Shown: piece after piece, positions 1-5,734 of the stretch
How the letters are laid out: every line of letters begins with the position of its first letter
Position numbering within the stretch: the first letter of the stretch is position 1
NCBI GenBank assembly: GCA_035526665.1
Contig: DATLBY010000496.1
Location: 1-5,734, forward strand
Reading direction: 5' to 3'
Source of the DNA: DATLBY01 sp035526665
Lineage (GTDB): Bacteria > Acidobacteriota > Terriglobia > Bryobacterales > Bryobacteraceae
Length of the DNA stretch: 5,734 nt
Notes under the pieces: generated by a model
Told to the model about the DNA's origin: nothing
What the model saw: the letters and a program-made list of their open reading frames with translations, nothing else
The model's database searches: none
Made by a program: the position numbers and the translations under genes

Positions 1-83
1 TTGCGGAAGTGACTATCTTTCTGGCATTCCTGATTGTGGGCTACCTGTGGGCATACAAAAAAGGAGCACTGGATTGGGTTTGA
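1..83 (+). CDS. nuoA: NADH-quinone oxidoreductase subunit A, C-terminal end only (partial)
   Basis: The third forward frame is open from the left edge to a TGA at 81-83 and gives 26 residues, beginning AEVTIFLAFLIVGY and ending with an aromatic stretch and KKGALDWV. A hydrophobic helix followed by Tyr/Trp residues, one or two basic residues and G-A-L-(D/E)-W is the conserved C-terminal end of NuoA (E. coli has a closely similar GALDW). NuoA is a small three-helix membrane subunit of complex I, which couples NADH oxidation to quinone reduction and proton pumping. The rest of the gene lies left of the window. The next gene is not nuoB, the usual neighbour, so complex I genes either lie upstream only or are dispersed. 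The fragment is short, but the terminal motif is distinctive and the stop falls just where the family normally ends. Confidence 0.85.
   Translation, partial: AEVTIFLAFLIVGYLWAYKKGALDWV
61..66 (+). promoter_or_regulatory. Shine-Dalgarno site for the TIGR03437-protein gene, inside nuoA
   Basis: AAGGAG stands seven bases before the TTG at 74-76, an ideal spacing. It is made of the Lys-Lys-Gly-Ala codons of the conserved NuoA end, so the match could be partly coincidental. It supports TTG-74 over GTG-47, which has no such site before it, and over TTG-80, which would be 13 bases away. TTG-80 does however form a TTGA four-base overlap with the nuoA stop, a common arrangement for translational coupling. 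Confidence 0.55.
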
Positions 84-1792
84 GAAGAGTTTCCCGCATC
101 GTTACCGGAATTGCAGCGTTCACCTCGTTGGCCGTGGCCGCCCCCCGGCTGAGACTATCCACCTCCGCGGTTGGACCCATATCAGTGGCCGCCGGGGGAA
201 CGGCAAACGCCCGGCCGGTGGAGACCTACAACGTCGGAGATGGTGTCTTGAATTTGCGCTTGGCGTCCTCAGCGGCCTGGCTGAAGCCATCGTTTGGAAC
301 CCAGCAGGACTGTCTGATTAACTCCCGCTGCACACCGCTCCAAATTTCGGTGCAGCCGGGGACCCTGGCAAGGGGTACGTACACCGGCATCATCACAGTA
401 TCCGATCCTGCCGCGATCGACTCACCGCAGGACATCACCGTCACGATTCAGGTAGGCGGCGGAGTTCCGGATCGTCTGGATCTGTTCGCAGCTCCTAATG
501 GCCCCCCCGTCGAGACGAAGTTCACCACCAACAGTGAACTGGATTGGACGGTGAATGGCCTGCCCGCAGTGACGCTGCTGCTCGAAGGGTCGGGCAGCTT
601 CCGTTTCGTCTATCCCTACCGTATTACGGTGAACCCGCGAGGATTGAACGAGGGAAGCTATAACGGCACGATAGTCACGTCTCGCTCCAAGCTCAGTAGC
701 GATAACAAGTCGATTCCGGTAGCGCTTCGTGTCACCAGCCAGCCGATCGGGCAACTCTCGCAGGAGCAGGTTCGCTTCCGGATCGCACAGAATTCGGTGA
801 AGCAGACCGAATTTGTGAGCGTGAATAACAGAGGGCTCGGAACACTGAGCATCTCCGGGGCAACTCCGATCACCGCGTCCGGGGGAAACTGGCTGACCGC
901 GGAGAAACCCCTGAGCTTCGGCGGCGTAGCCATCACTGCCGATCCATCGGGAATGGCGCCGGGGACCTATCAGGGATCTGTGGCGATTGCCTCCAACGCA
1001 GCCAACACCTTGACTGTCCCCGTGCAATTGGAGGTGCTCGCTCCCGGCCCGGCGCGCACGTTCTATGGGGGCGTGGGGAACAATGCAACGTACGATCCGG
1101 ATGACGTAATCGCTCAAGGCGGTATTGTCGCCGCATTTGGGGAGCAGTTTACGGCCGCGCCGCCTACCTCGGCCAGTAAGCTGCCGCTCACTACGGAGTT
1201 GAACGGAACGCGTGTGTTCGTGAATGGACAGCCCGCGCCCATCTTCTACTCTTCCTATAAGCAGGTAAACTTTCAAATCCCCTTCGATGCCGCGCTGGGG
1301 CAGGGAACAGTCCGTGTCGACCGCGAAGGACAGGCCGGCAATCTCGTCAGCATCAACATCGTACGGGGTGCTCCGCGGATTTTGCTCAGCGGCCTCAAGG
1401 AATACGGAATCGTCTTGAACGAAGACCAGACTTACGCGATGCCGGTGACGCCCGGCGTTCCGAGTCATCCGGCGAAGGCCGGGTCGGCCCTGGTCATCTA
1501 CGCTCTGGGACTCGGGCCCGCCACTCCTGCGGTGCTCAGCGGCGAGGCATCACCGGGAGCGGAGCCGTTGGCGCGCGTGTCGACTACCAGCCGGGTCTTC
1601 TTCGGCGGTGGGCTGTTCTCTGACAGGAATGTCGAGGCGAAGCCCTTTTTCGTGGGGTTGGCGCCGAATTTCGTCGGCCTCTACCAGATCAATGTCATCG
1701 TTCCTGATAGCTCGCCCACCGGGCCCGAAGTTACGCTGAAGGTGGGGGGCGACGATGGCGCCAGCAACAGCGTCAAGATCGCCATCGAGTAG
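74..1792 (+). CDS. Secreted protein with three Ig-like/BACON-type repeats and a TIGR03437 C-terminal domain
   Basis: The 572-residue product is probably exported. Its N-terminus has Arg-Arg-Val-Ser-Arg, a hydrophobic core (IVTGIAAFTSLAVAA) and a likely cleavage after the AVAA near residue 23. Three beta-rich repeats follow, at about 26-128, 131-222 and 227-322. Each carries the same motif P-x-G-(L/M)-x-x-G-(T/S)-Y-x-G: PGTLARGTYTG, PRGLNEGSYNG and PSGMAPGTYQG. This is typical of BACON-like/Ig-like modules in bacterial surface proteins. Repeat 1 alone has a cysteine pair (C80, C86), a possible disulfide outside the cytoplasm. Residues 325-572 match the TIGR03437 domain: NNATYDP, VNGQPAPIFYSSYKQVNFQIP, YALGLGP, GLAPNFVGLYQINVIVP and SNSVKIAIE. 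No enzyme motif, membrane anchor or sorting signal is visible and the function of the domain is unknown. A GTG at 47 would add nine residues before the signal peptide; TTG-74 is chosen for its ribosome site and TTG-80 remains possible. The gene overlaps nuoA and is probably transcribed with it and with alaX. Confidence 0.88.
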   Translation: MGLRRVSRIVTGIAAFTSLAVAAPRLRLSTSAVGPISVAAGGTANARPVETYNVGDGVLNLRLASSAAWLKPSFGTQQDCLINSRCTPLQISVQPGTLARGTYTGIITVSDPAAIDSPQDITVTIQVGGGVPDRLDLFAAPNGPPVETKFTTNSELDWTVNGLPAVTLLLEGSGSFRFVYPYRITVNPRGLNEGSYNGTIVTSRSKLSSDNKSIPVALRVTSQPIGQLSQEQVRFRIAQNSVKQTEFVSVNNRGLGTLSISGATPITASGGNWLTAEKPLSFGGVAITADPSGMAPGTYQGSVAIASNAANTLTVPVQLEVLAPGPARTFYGGVGNNATYDPDDVIAQGGIVAAFGEQFTAAPPTSASKLPLTTELNGTRVFVNGQPAPIFYSSYKQVNFQIPFDAALGQGTVRVDREGQAGNLVSINIVRGAPRILLSGLKEYGIVLNEDQTYAMPVTPGVPSHPAKAGSALVIYALGLGPATPAVLSGEASPGAEPLARVSTTSRVFFGGGLFSDRNVEAKPFFVGLAPNFVGLYQINVIVPDSSPTGPEVTLKVGGDDGASNSVKIAIE

Positions 1793-1803
1793 GGTCTGCC
1801 GAA

Positions 1804-2961
1804 ATGACACAGCGCCTCTACTACGAGGACAGTTACGTTAGCACGTTCGAGTCGCGGGTCCTCCGCCATTTGGATGGGGGGCGGAGGCTGATTCTGGAAT
1901 CCACCGCCTTCTATCCCACCTCCGGGGGACAGCCCTTTGATCTGGGATTTCTGAACGGCGTCCCCGTGGTCGAAGTAGTGGAAGAGGGCGATGAGATAGT
2001 CCACGTCCTCGCGGCTCCGCTCGAAGGCGAAATAGTTGAGGGGCGCATTGACTGGTCTCGCCGCTTCGATCACATGCAGCAGCACACCGGCCAGCATCTG
2101 CTCTCCGCCGTACTTGCTCAGAAGTTTGGTATTCCGACCTTGAGCTTCCATCTCGGCGGCCGGACCTGCACCATCGATGTGCAGGCGGGTGAGTTGAGCG
2201 GCGCCCGGATTTCGGAGTTGGAAGAATCGGCTAATAGTGTCCTGGCGGAGAATCGGCCGGTGCGTATCACCTTTGAATCGGCGGGCGATGCCGCCGGACT
2301 CCGCAAGCCTTCCGATCGTGAAGGCACGCTCAGGATCGTCTCCATTGACGGGCTTGACCGGAGCGCCTGTGGAGGTACGCACGTCCGCGCGACGGGAGAA
2401 ATTGGCGCGATTCAACTCCGCGGCCGGGAGAAGATCCGCGGGAATTTACGCCTTGAGTTCCTCTGCGGTTTACGGGCGGTCCGCCAGGCAAGAAGTGATT
2501 TTGACGCCCTGAGCCGCATCGCGCATGTCTTTTCCTCCACCTTGCAGGCCGCTCCGCAACAAGTCGAGACTCAGCAGGCGGCCCTCGTCCAGATGCAGAA
2601 AGAATACAGAAAGCTTGCCCTCGAAGCTGCGGCGGTGCGTGGACGGAGCGCTTATAAGTCCTGCGCCCCGGATTCCGCCGGTGTTCGCCGCCTGGAACGG
2701 GCGGGAGAGATCGATGAACAGATGAGGGCCGAGGCGCAGAGCTTCATTGCCAACTCCAGAGCTGTGTTTACCGGTTTTTCCCTGCAGCCCCCGGCCATTC
2801 TGCTGGCGGCATCTCCGGATTCCGGCGTAGACGCCGGGCAGTTGCTGAAGTGCGCCCTGGACGCCGTTGGCGGACGTGGTGGAGGCGGTGCCCAGATGGC
2901 GCAGGGAAGCGCCCCTTCTCCAGAAGCTCTGGCCGAGGTTCGGGCTAGGATCCTGGGGTGA
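1804..2961 (+). CDS. alaX: Alanyl-tRNA editing protein, long AlaX type (freestanding editing domain plus DHHA1)
   Basis: The 385-residue protein resembles the C-terminal half of alanyl-tRNA synthetase without the aminoacylation domain. AlaX proteins act in the cytoplasm and hydrolyse tRNA(Ala) mischarged with serine (some also glycine). Visible parts are the glycine motif YPTSGGQPFDLG (37-48), the zinc ligands HTGQH (H94, H98) and CGGTH (C189, H193), so the editing site looks intact. A helical, probably coiled-coil stretch (about 250-280) follows, and then a DHHA1-like end with GGRGGGGAQMAQG (356-368), the glycine-rich element seen at the end of AlaRS. The length and the DHHA1 domain place it in the long class (AlaX-L) rather than the small one. 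The ATG follows the previous stop by 11 bases; the ribosome site is weak (TAGGG at 1790-1794, overlapping that stop), which suggests coupled translation with the upstream gene. Confidence in family is high; the precise substrate preference cannot be read from the sequence. Confidence 0.93.
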   Translation: MTQRLYYEDSYVSTFESRVLRHLDGGRRLILESTAFYPTSGGQPFDLGFLNGVPVVEVVEEGDEIVHVLAAPLEGEIVEGRIDWSRRFDHMQQHTGQHLLSAVLAQKFGIPTLSFHLGGRTCTIDVQAGELSGARISELEESANSVLAENRPVRITFESAGDAAGLRKPSDREGTLRIVSIDGLDRSACGGTHVRATGEIGAIQLRGREKIRGNLRLEFLCGLRAVRQARSDFDALSRIAHVFSSTLQAAPQQVETQQAALVQMQKEYRKLALEAAAVRGRSAYKSCAPDSAGVRRLERAGEIDEQMRAEAQSFIANSRAVFTGFSLQPPAILLAASPDSGVDAGQLLKCALDAVGGRGGGGAQMAQGSAPSPEALAEVRARILG

Positions 2962-2969
2962 CCGGGGCG

Positions 2970-3983
2970 TTATTGCCGTGCATGCAGCGGCGCCAGCGAA
3001 ACCAGCGCCAGGCCGGCCACGAAGAGTGCGATCATGACGGCCAACAGCATTTTCACTCGCGTGTCCGCGCCCCGGAACTCGCGCCATACCAGCAGGCCCC
3101 ACAAGACGCTCACTAGAGTGGCTCCCTGGCCCATCGCGTAGCTCACCGCCGGCCCTACGTTCACCTTCTCCGGTGCGCTGGCGGCGGTGAAATTAGCAAT
3201 CGCGCCAATGCACCATAGCAGTCCGCCGGCCAAGCCAAGCAGGTGGTTTCTGCTGTTGCCCTTAAAGTAGTCGAAGAAGCTTATCGGCTCCCCCTGCACC
3301 GGCAGGTTCATAAAATATAGGTTAAAGATGAATGTGGAGAAAAAGACTCCGATTGCAAATACAAAGGCCACCGAGTACGGGCCGAGACCAATCTCGCCCG
3401 CCTTGCTCATCTCGACAATGGGATAAAAGGAGCCCATCAGTACTCCGCTCACCAGGCTGATGACCAGTCCCTTGACACTGAAATTCTTGCTCACTTCGCC
3501 GTCCACTTCCGAGTGCGCCCGATAGGCGAGTGCATCCACTACGATCGCGATCAGAATGAGAAGACTGCCCGAGAAGAGCAGAAACGGGCTCCCTTGAGGG
3601 TTGATGATGTAGTTGCAAACCACACCGATCACCATCGCGAGACCGATCGCCACGGGAAATGCCACCGCCAGTCCCGATAGCGATATGGCGGCCACCAGCA
3701 GCATATTTGCGAGATTAAAGATAACTCCCGCCGCGAAACCCATGGCAAGTTGCCGTTTCCCGGTGATGAGCATGTTATCCCCGAACGACAGATCGTCGCC
3801 CATGCTTCCGAAAGTGTAGGCCGCCACCACTGCCGCTACCAGCACTCCCATGGCGAAATCAAAATAAAAAAGCTCAAACCGCCATTTTTTTGTCAGCTTG
3901 AACGTGTTTGCCCAAGATCCCCAGCAAATCATGGTAAGGATGGTTAAAAGCAGAGCGGTGGCGTATGTAGTAGGCAGAATCAT
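2970..3983 (-). CDS. Ten-helix DMT-superfamily permease, ureide permease/GRP sugar transporter type
   Basis: The 337-residue product is an inner-membrane protein with about ten hydrophobic segments (near 7-24, 41-58, 79-100, 104-124, 133-153, 170-189, 201-225, 246-268, 274-299, 309-331), arranged as two five-helix halves as expected for the drug/metabolite transporter superfamily. The N-terminal CWGSWANTFKL, FDFAMGVLVAAVVAAYTFG, and the NLANMLLVAAISLSGLAVAFP segment with the following N-Y-I-I resemble the pattern of plant ureide permeases and bacterial GlcU/RhaT-like GRP transporters; GQGATLVSVLWGLLVWREFRG near the end is the equivalent of their last conserved loop. The substrate could be a sugar, ureide or other small polar metabolite; no neighbour helps decide. 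The ATG has a modest ribosome site (AGG on the minus strand, at 3990-3992). The gene has its own likely promoter upstream and ends eight bases from the convergent alaX stop. Family assignment is from remembered patterns, not a search. Confidence 0.8.
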   Translation of the reverse strand: MILPTTYATALLLTILTMICWGSWANTFKLTKKWRFELFYFDFAMGVLVAAVVAAYTFGSMGDDLSFGDNMLITGKRQLAMGFAAGVIFNLANMLLVAAISLSGLAVAFPVAIGLAMVIGVVCNYIINPQGSPFLLFSGSLLILIAIVVDALAYRAHSEVDGEVSKNFSVKGLVISLVSGVLMGSFYPIVEMSKAGEIGLGPYSVAFVFAIGVFFSTFIFNLYFMNLPVQGEPISFFDYFKGNSRNHLLGLAGGLLWCIGAIANFTAASAPEKVNVGPAVSYAMGQGATLVSVLWGLLVWREFRGADTRVKMLLAVMIALFVAGLALVSLAPLHARQ

Positions 3984-4004
3984 GTTTAACCTGGAACAAG
4001 TGCG

Positions 4005-4034
4005 AGATTACCTCGTTGTCCCCCCTGAGGTCAA
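4005..4034 (-). promoter_or_regulatory. Candidate sigma-70-type promoter of the permease gene
   Basis: Read on the minus strand, TTGACC (4029-4034; five of six bases of the -35 consensus) is followed after 18 bases by TAATCT (4005-4010), which keeps the T-A...T positions of a -10 box but matches only three of six. Transcription would begin near 3998 and leave a leader of about 15 bases with the AGG ribosome site. It lies in the 119-base gap (3984-4102) between the kinase and the permease, the only sizeable non-coding stretch in the window. The gap is more AT-rich than the flanking genes. Acidobacterial promoters are poorly characterised, so this is a pattern match only. Confidence 0.4.
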
Positions 4035-4114
4035 CTTGGAATTGTTTATTTCTCGCCTTGAATTCTAAATTAGCCTCGCCGGCAAAGGTGCAGCCTGCTA
4101 AGCTACTTGGAATT
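4034..4114. repeat. Short direct repeats of (A)CTTGGAATT upstream of the permease gene
   Basis: ACTTGGAATT occurs exactly at 4034-4043 and 4105-4114, and a shortened version CTTGAATTC at 4057-4065. The first copy abuts the -35 box of the candidate promoter; the second overlaps the stop codon of the kinase gene. Such spacing could mark operator sites, but ten-base repeats in AT-rich spacer can arise by chance and part of the second copy is coding. Confidence 0.25.
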
Positions 4115-5734
4115 CAACGCGACCCGGACTTTGGCGAGTAGTTCTTCCCGCGTGAAGGGCTTTTGCAGCCACAATCTGCCCCCGGCCAGGCTCTCGTCGT
4201 TGATTAGAGGATGATCCGTGTAACCCGATACGTACAAAACTTTCAACCCCGGCCGCAGCTGAACCAGCTGCGATGCCACGTCTGGACCGCTCATGCCCGG
4301 CATCACCATGTCCGTGACAAGCAGGTCCACCCCGGCCATCTCCGCTTTCGGAAGCCGTAAGGCGTGACCTGCGTCCTCCAGCGCCACAACCGTGTAGCCT
4401 GCGTCGGTCAGTAATACTTGCACCAGCTGCCTCACGGCCCCTTCATCTTCGATCAGTAGAATTTTTTCCGAACCGCTGACATCCCCATTCGCCGGCGTAG
4501 CTCGCCGGGACGCGCCCGGTCCACTGACGCAAGGAAAATAGATATCGAAGCTGGATCCGGTTCCCAGTTCGCTTTGCACCGTCAAAAACCCGCCGCTTTG
4601 CTGGACGATGCCGTATGCCATGGAGAGCCCGAGTCCCGTCCCTTTGCCGCTTTCTTTCGTCGTGAAAAACGGCTCAAAGATTCGCGCTCTTATCTCCGCG
4701 TCCATGCCGCAGCCGGTATCTCTGATTGTCAAGTAGGAATAGCTGCCGGCCTCGCGCCCGTGTACCGCCGCCCGGGCTTCATCGATCCAGGTGGCCCCGG
4801 TCGAAATAATCAGCTCACCCCCGGCGGGCATCGCGTCCCGCGCATTTACCGCAAGATTCATAATCACCTGTTCCAGCTGGTGATGATCTGCGCGGATCGT
4901 CGCCGCGTTCGGATCCAGATGGATGGAAATGAGAACATCCTCGCCGATCAGCGGTTTCAGCATACCTTCCATTCCGGAAACGACTTCGTTAAGATTCAGA
5001 ATTTCAGGTTGCAGAATCTGCTTGCGCGTGAAAGCCAGCAGCCGCTGCGTCAGGGCGGACGCGCGTTCCCCGGCCTTCAGCACCTCTGACATGCTCGCCT
5101 TTGCCTCGTCCTGAACTAAATCGTCCGCCACAATTTGGCCGAACCCCAGAATAATAGTCAATAAATTATTAAAATCGTGGGCGATACCCCCGGCTAGCCG
5201 TCCAATGGCCTCCATCTTTTGAGCCTGCCGCAACTGTTCGCCGAGCTCAAGCTTTTCGGTGATGTCCTTGAGATAGAAGGCGACTCCTTCTCCCGACGGA
5301 TTCACATGAATTTCAAACCAGGCCTTCGCATCCGGGAAAAACCGCTCCGAGCTGATTGACCGGTTTTCCCGTAAGGCCATATCCACTTGAGGACGAAAGC
5401 CTGCCTCGGCGAGTGTCGGAAACATATCCCAAAGGACGGTGCCCACCGGATCCGTATTTTTGAACAGGCGTGAGCGAGCCCGCCGGTTAGCGTAGGTAAT
5501 AACCGATTTGCCCGAAATTGCGAAGACGCAGTCGGTCGTGCTCTCCAGCACCGATTCGAGCCTTCTCGCCGCCGCTTCCAACTGGTCGGAATGCAAGCGG
5601 CCTTCCGCTAGCCGGTCCAGGTAAATTCGGTACGATCGATAGACCAGATAAATGATGGGCAGCGTCAGAATCGAGATTTGCCAGCCGACCCTGCTTGAGA
5701 GGAATGTGTAGAGCCCGGCGACGCAGGCGCCCCC
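4103..5734 (-). CDS. Hybrid sensor histidine kinase (TM-PAS-HisKA-HATPase-REC), 5' end beyond the window
   Basis: The frame is open from the right edge to the TAG at 4103-4105 and gives 543 residues. Visible order: a hydrophobic helix with TLPIIYLVYRSYRIYLDRL (about 18-42), the last membrane span and its cytoplasmic exit; a PAS domain (about 58-156); HisKA with IAHDFNNLL (phospho-acceptor H186); HATPase_c with the N box NLAVNARDAM (N297), DTGCGM (D339), FEPFFTTK and GKGTGLGLS; a linker; and a receiver with acidic pair E429-D430, phospho-acceptor D475 in VTDMVMPGMSG, S503 and K525. All key catalytic residues are present. It probably autophosphorylates on His and passes phosphate to its own receiver, and from there perhaps to an unseen phosphotransfer protein. 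A TTG at 5594-5596 could be mistaken for the start, but the codons before it encode a coherent membrane helix, so the gene almost certainly continues upstream. The stimulus is unknown; the missing N-terminal membrane part may sense it. No DNA-binding partner is in view. Confidence 0.93.
   Translation of the reverse strand, partial: GGACVAGLYTFLSSRVGWQISILTLPIIYLVYRSYRIYLDRLAEGRLHSDQLEAAARRLESVLESTTDCVFAISGKSVITYANRRARSRLFKNTDPVGTVLWDMFPTLAEAGFRPQVDMALRENRSISSERFFPDAKAWFEIHVNPSGEGVAFYLKDITEKLELGEQLRQAQKMEAIGRLAGGIAHDFNNLLTIILGFGQIVADDLVQDEAKASMSEVLKAGERASALTQRLLAFTRKQILQPEILNLNEVVSGMEGMLKPLIGEDVLISIHLDPNAATIRADHHQLEQVIMNLAVNARDAMPAGGELIISTGATWIDEARAAVHGREAGSYSYLTIRDTGCGMDAEIRARIFEPFFTTKESGKGTGLGLSMAYGIVQQSGGFLTVQSELGTGSSFDIYFPCVSGPGASRRATPANGDVSGSEKILLIEDEGAVRQLVQVLLTDAGYTVVALEDAGHALRLPKAEMAGVDLLVTDMVMPGMSGPDVASQLVQLRPGLKVLYVSGYTDHPLINDESLAGGRLWLQKPFTREELLAKVRVALNSK

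Noticed and set aside
34..321. A 95-residue plus-strand frame at the left end
   Set aside because: It overlaps the nuoA end and the signal-peptide region of the secreted protein in another frame, and its Arg/Gly/Trp-rich product resembles nothing known.
422..1468. A 348-residue open frame on the minus strand opposite the secreted protein
   Set aside because: It is rich in Arg, His and Gly, has no recognisable domain and lies wholly opposite a gene with clear repeats and a known C-terminal domain; long antisense frames are expected in GC-rich coding DNA.
1681..2415. A 244-residue minus-strand frame spanning the junction of the secreted protein and alaX
   Set aside because: It is antisense to two well-supported genes, shows no family pattern and has no ribosome site that stands out.
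2470..3102. A 210-residue minus-strand frame across the convergent junction
   Set aside because: It overlaps both the alaX and the permease coding ends, and its composition is that of a shadow frame.
3866..3892. A7 and T6 tracts in the permease message (minus strand, around codons for LTKKWRF and ELFYF), considered as a frameshift site
   Set aside because: The frame is continuous on both sides, the protein is full length and no downstream stem-loop or alternative frame suggests programmed slippage.
4066..4102. Possible terminator hairpin after the kinase gene (TTAGC … GCTAATTT on the minus strand)
   Set aside because: The stem is only five base pairs with a loop of more than 20 bases and just three T residues follow, too weak to call an intrinsic terminator.

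Overview
The window reads as a chromosomal segment of an acidobacterium, most likely the Solibacter/Bryobacter group. The main evidence is a secreted protein with three Ig-like/BACON-type repeats and the C-terminal domain known as TIGR03437 ('Solibacter uncharacterized C-terminal domain'), a hallmark of that lineage. The moderately high GC content and a hybrid sensor kinase with a 'YLVYRSYRxYL' stretch after its last membrane helix agree with this. The assignment rests on family recognition, not on a database search.

Layout. The first 83 bases (+) are the last 26 codons of nuoA, a membrane subunit of respiratory complex I. The next gene (+, about 74-1792) overlaps the nuoA end and encodes the secreted repeat/TIGR03437 protein. 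It starts not at an ATG but probably at a TTG, with an AAGGAG ribosome binding site inside the nuoA codons. Eleven bases further on (+, 1804-2961) is a freestanding alanyl-tRNA editing protein of the long AlaX type, with an intact zinc site and a C-terminal DHHA1 domain. These three genes look like one transcription unit. Only eight bases then separate the AlaX stop from the stop of a convergent gene (-, 2970-3983) for a ten-helix DMT-superfamily permease, best matched by memory to the ureide permease/GRP sugar transporter group. A 119-base gap (3984-4102) upstream of it holds a plausible sigma-70-type promoter. The rest of the window (-, 4103 to the right edge) is a hybrid histidine kinase: last transmembrane helix, PAS, HisKA, HATPase and receiver. 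Its reading frame is open to the edge, so the N-terminal membrane part is missing from the window.

How the genes work together. Nothing links them into one pathway. The left unit joins energy metabolism, an exported protein of unknown role and translation quality control, which looks like a loosely assembled acidobacterial operon. The kinase has no DNA-binding response regulator in view; its own receiver may receive the phosphate or pass it elsewhere. No RNA gene, mobile element, CRISPR array or convincing intrinsic terminator was seen. There is no strong sign of a new multi-gene system. The points most worth following are the nuoA/TIGR03437 overlap, the function of the TIGR03437 protein, and the substrate of the permease.
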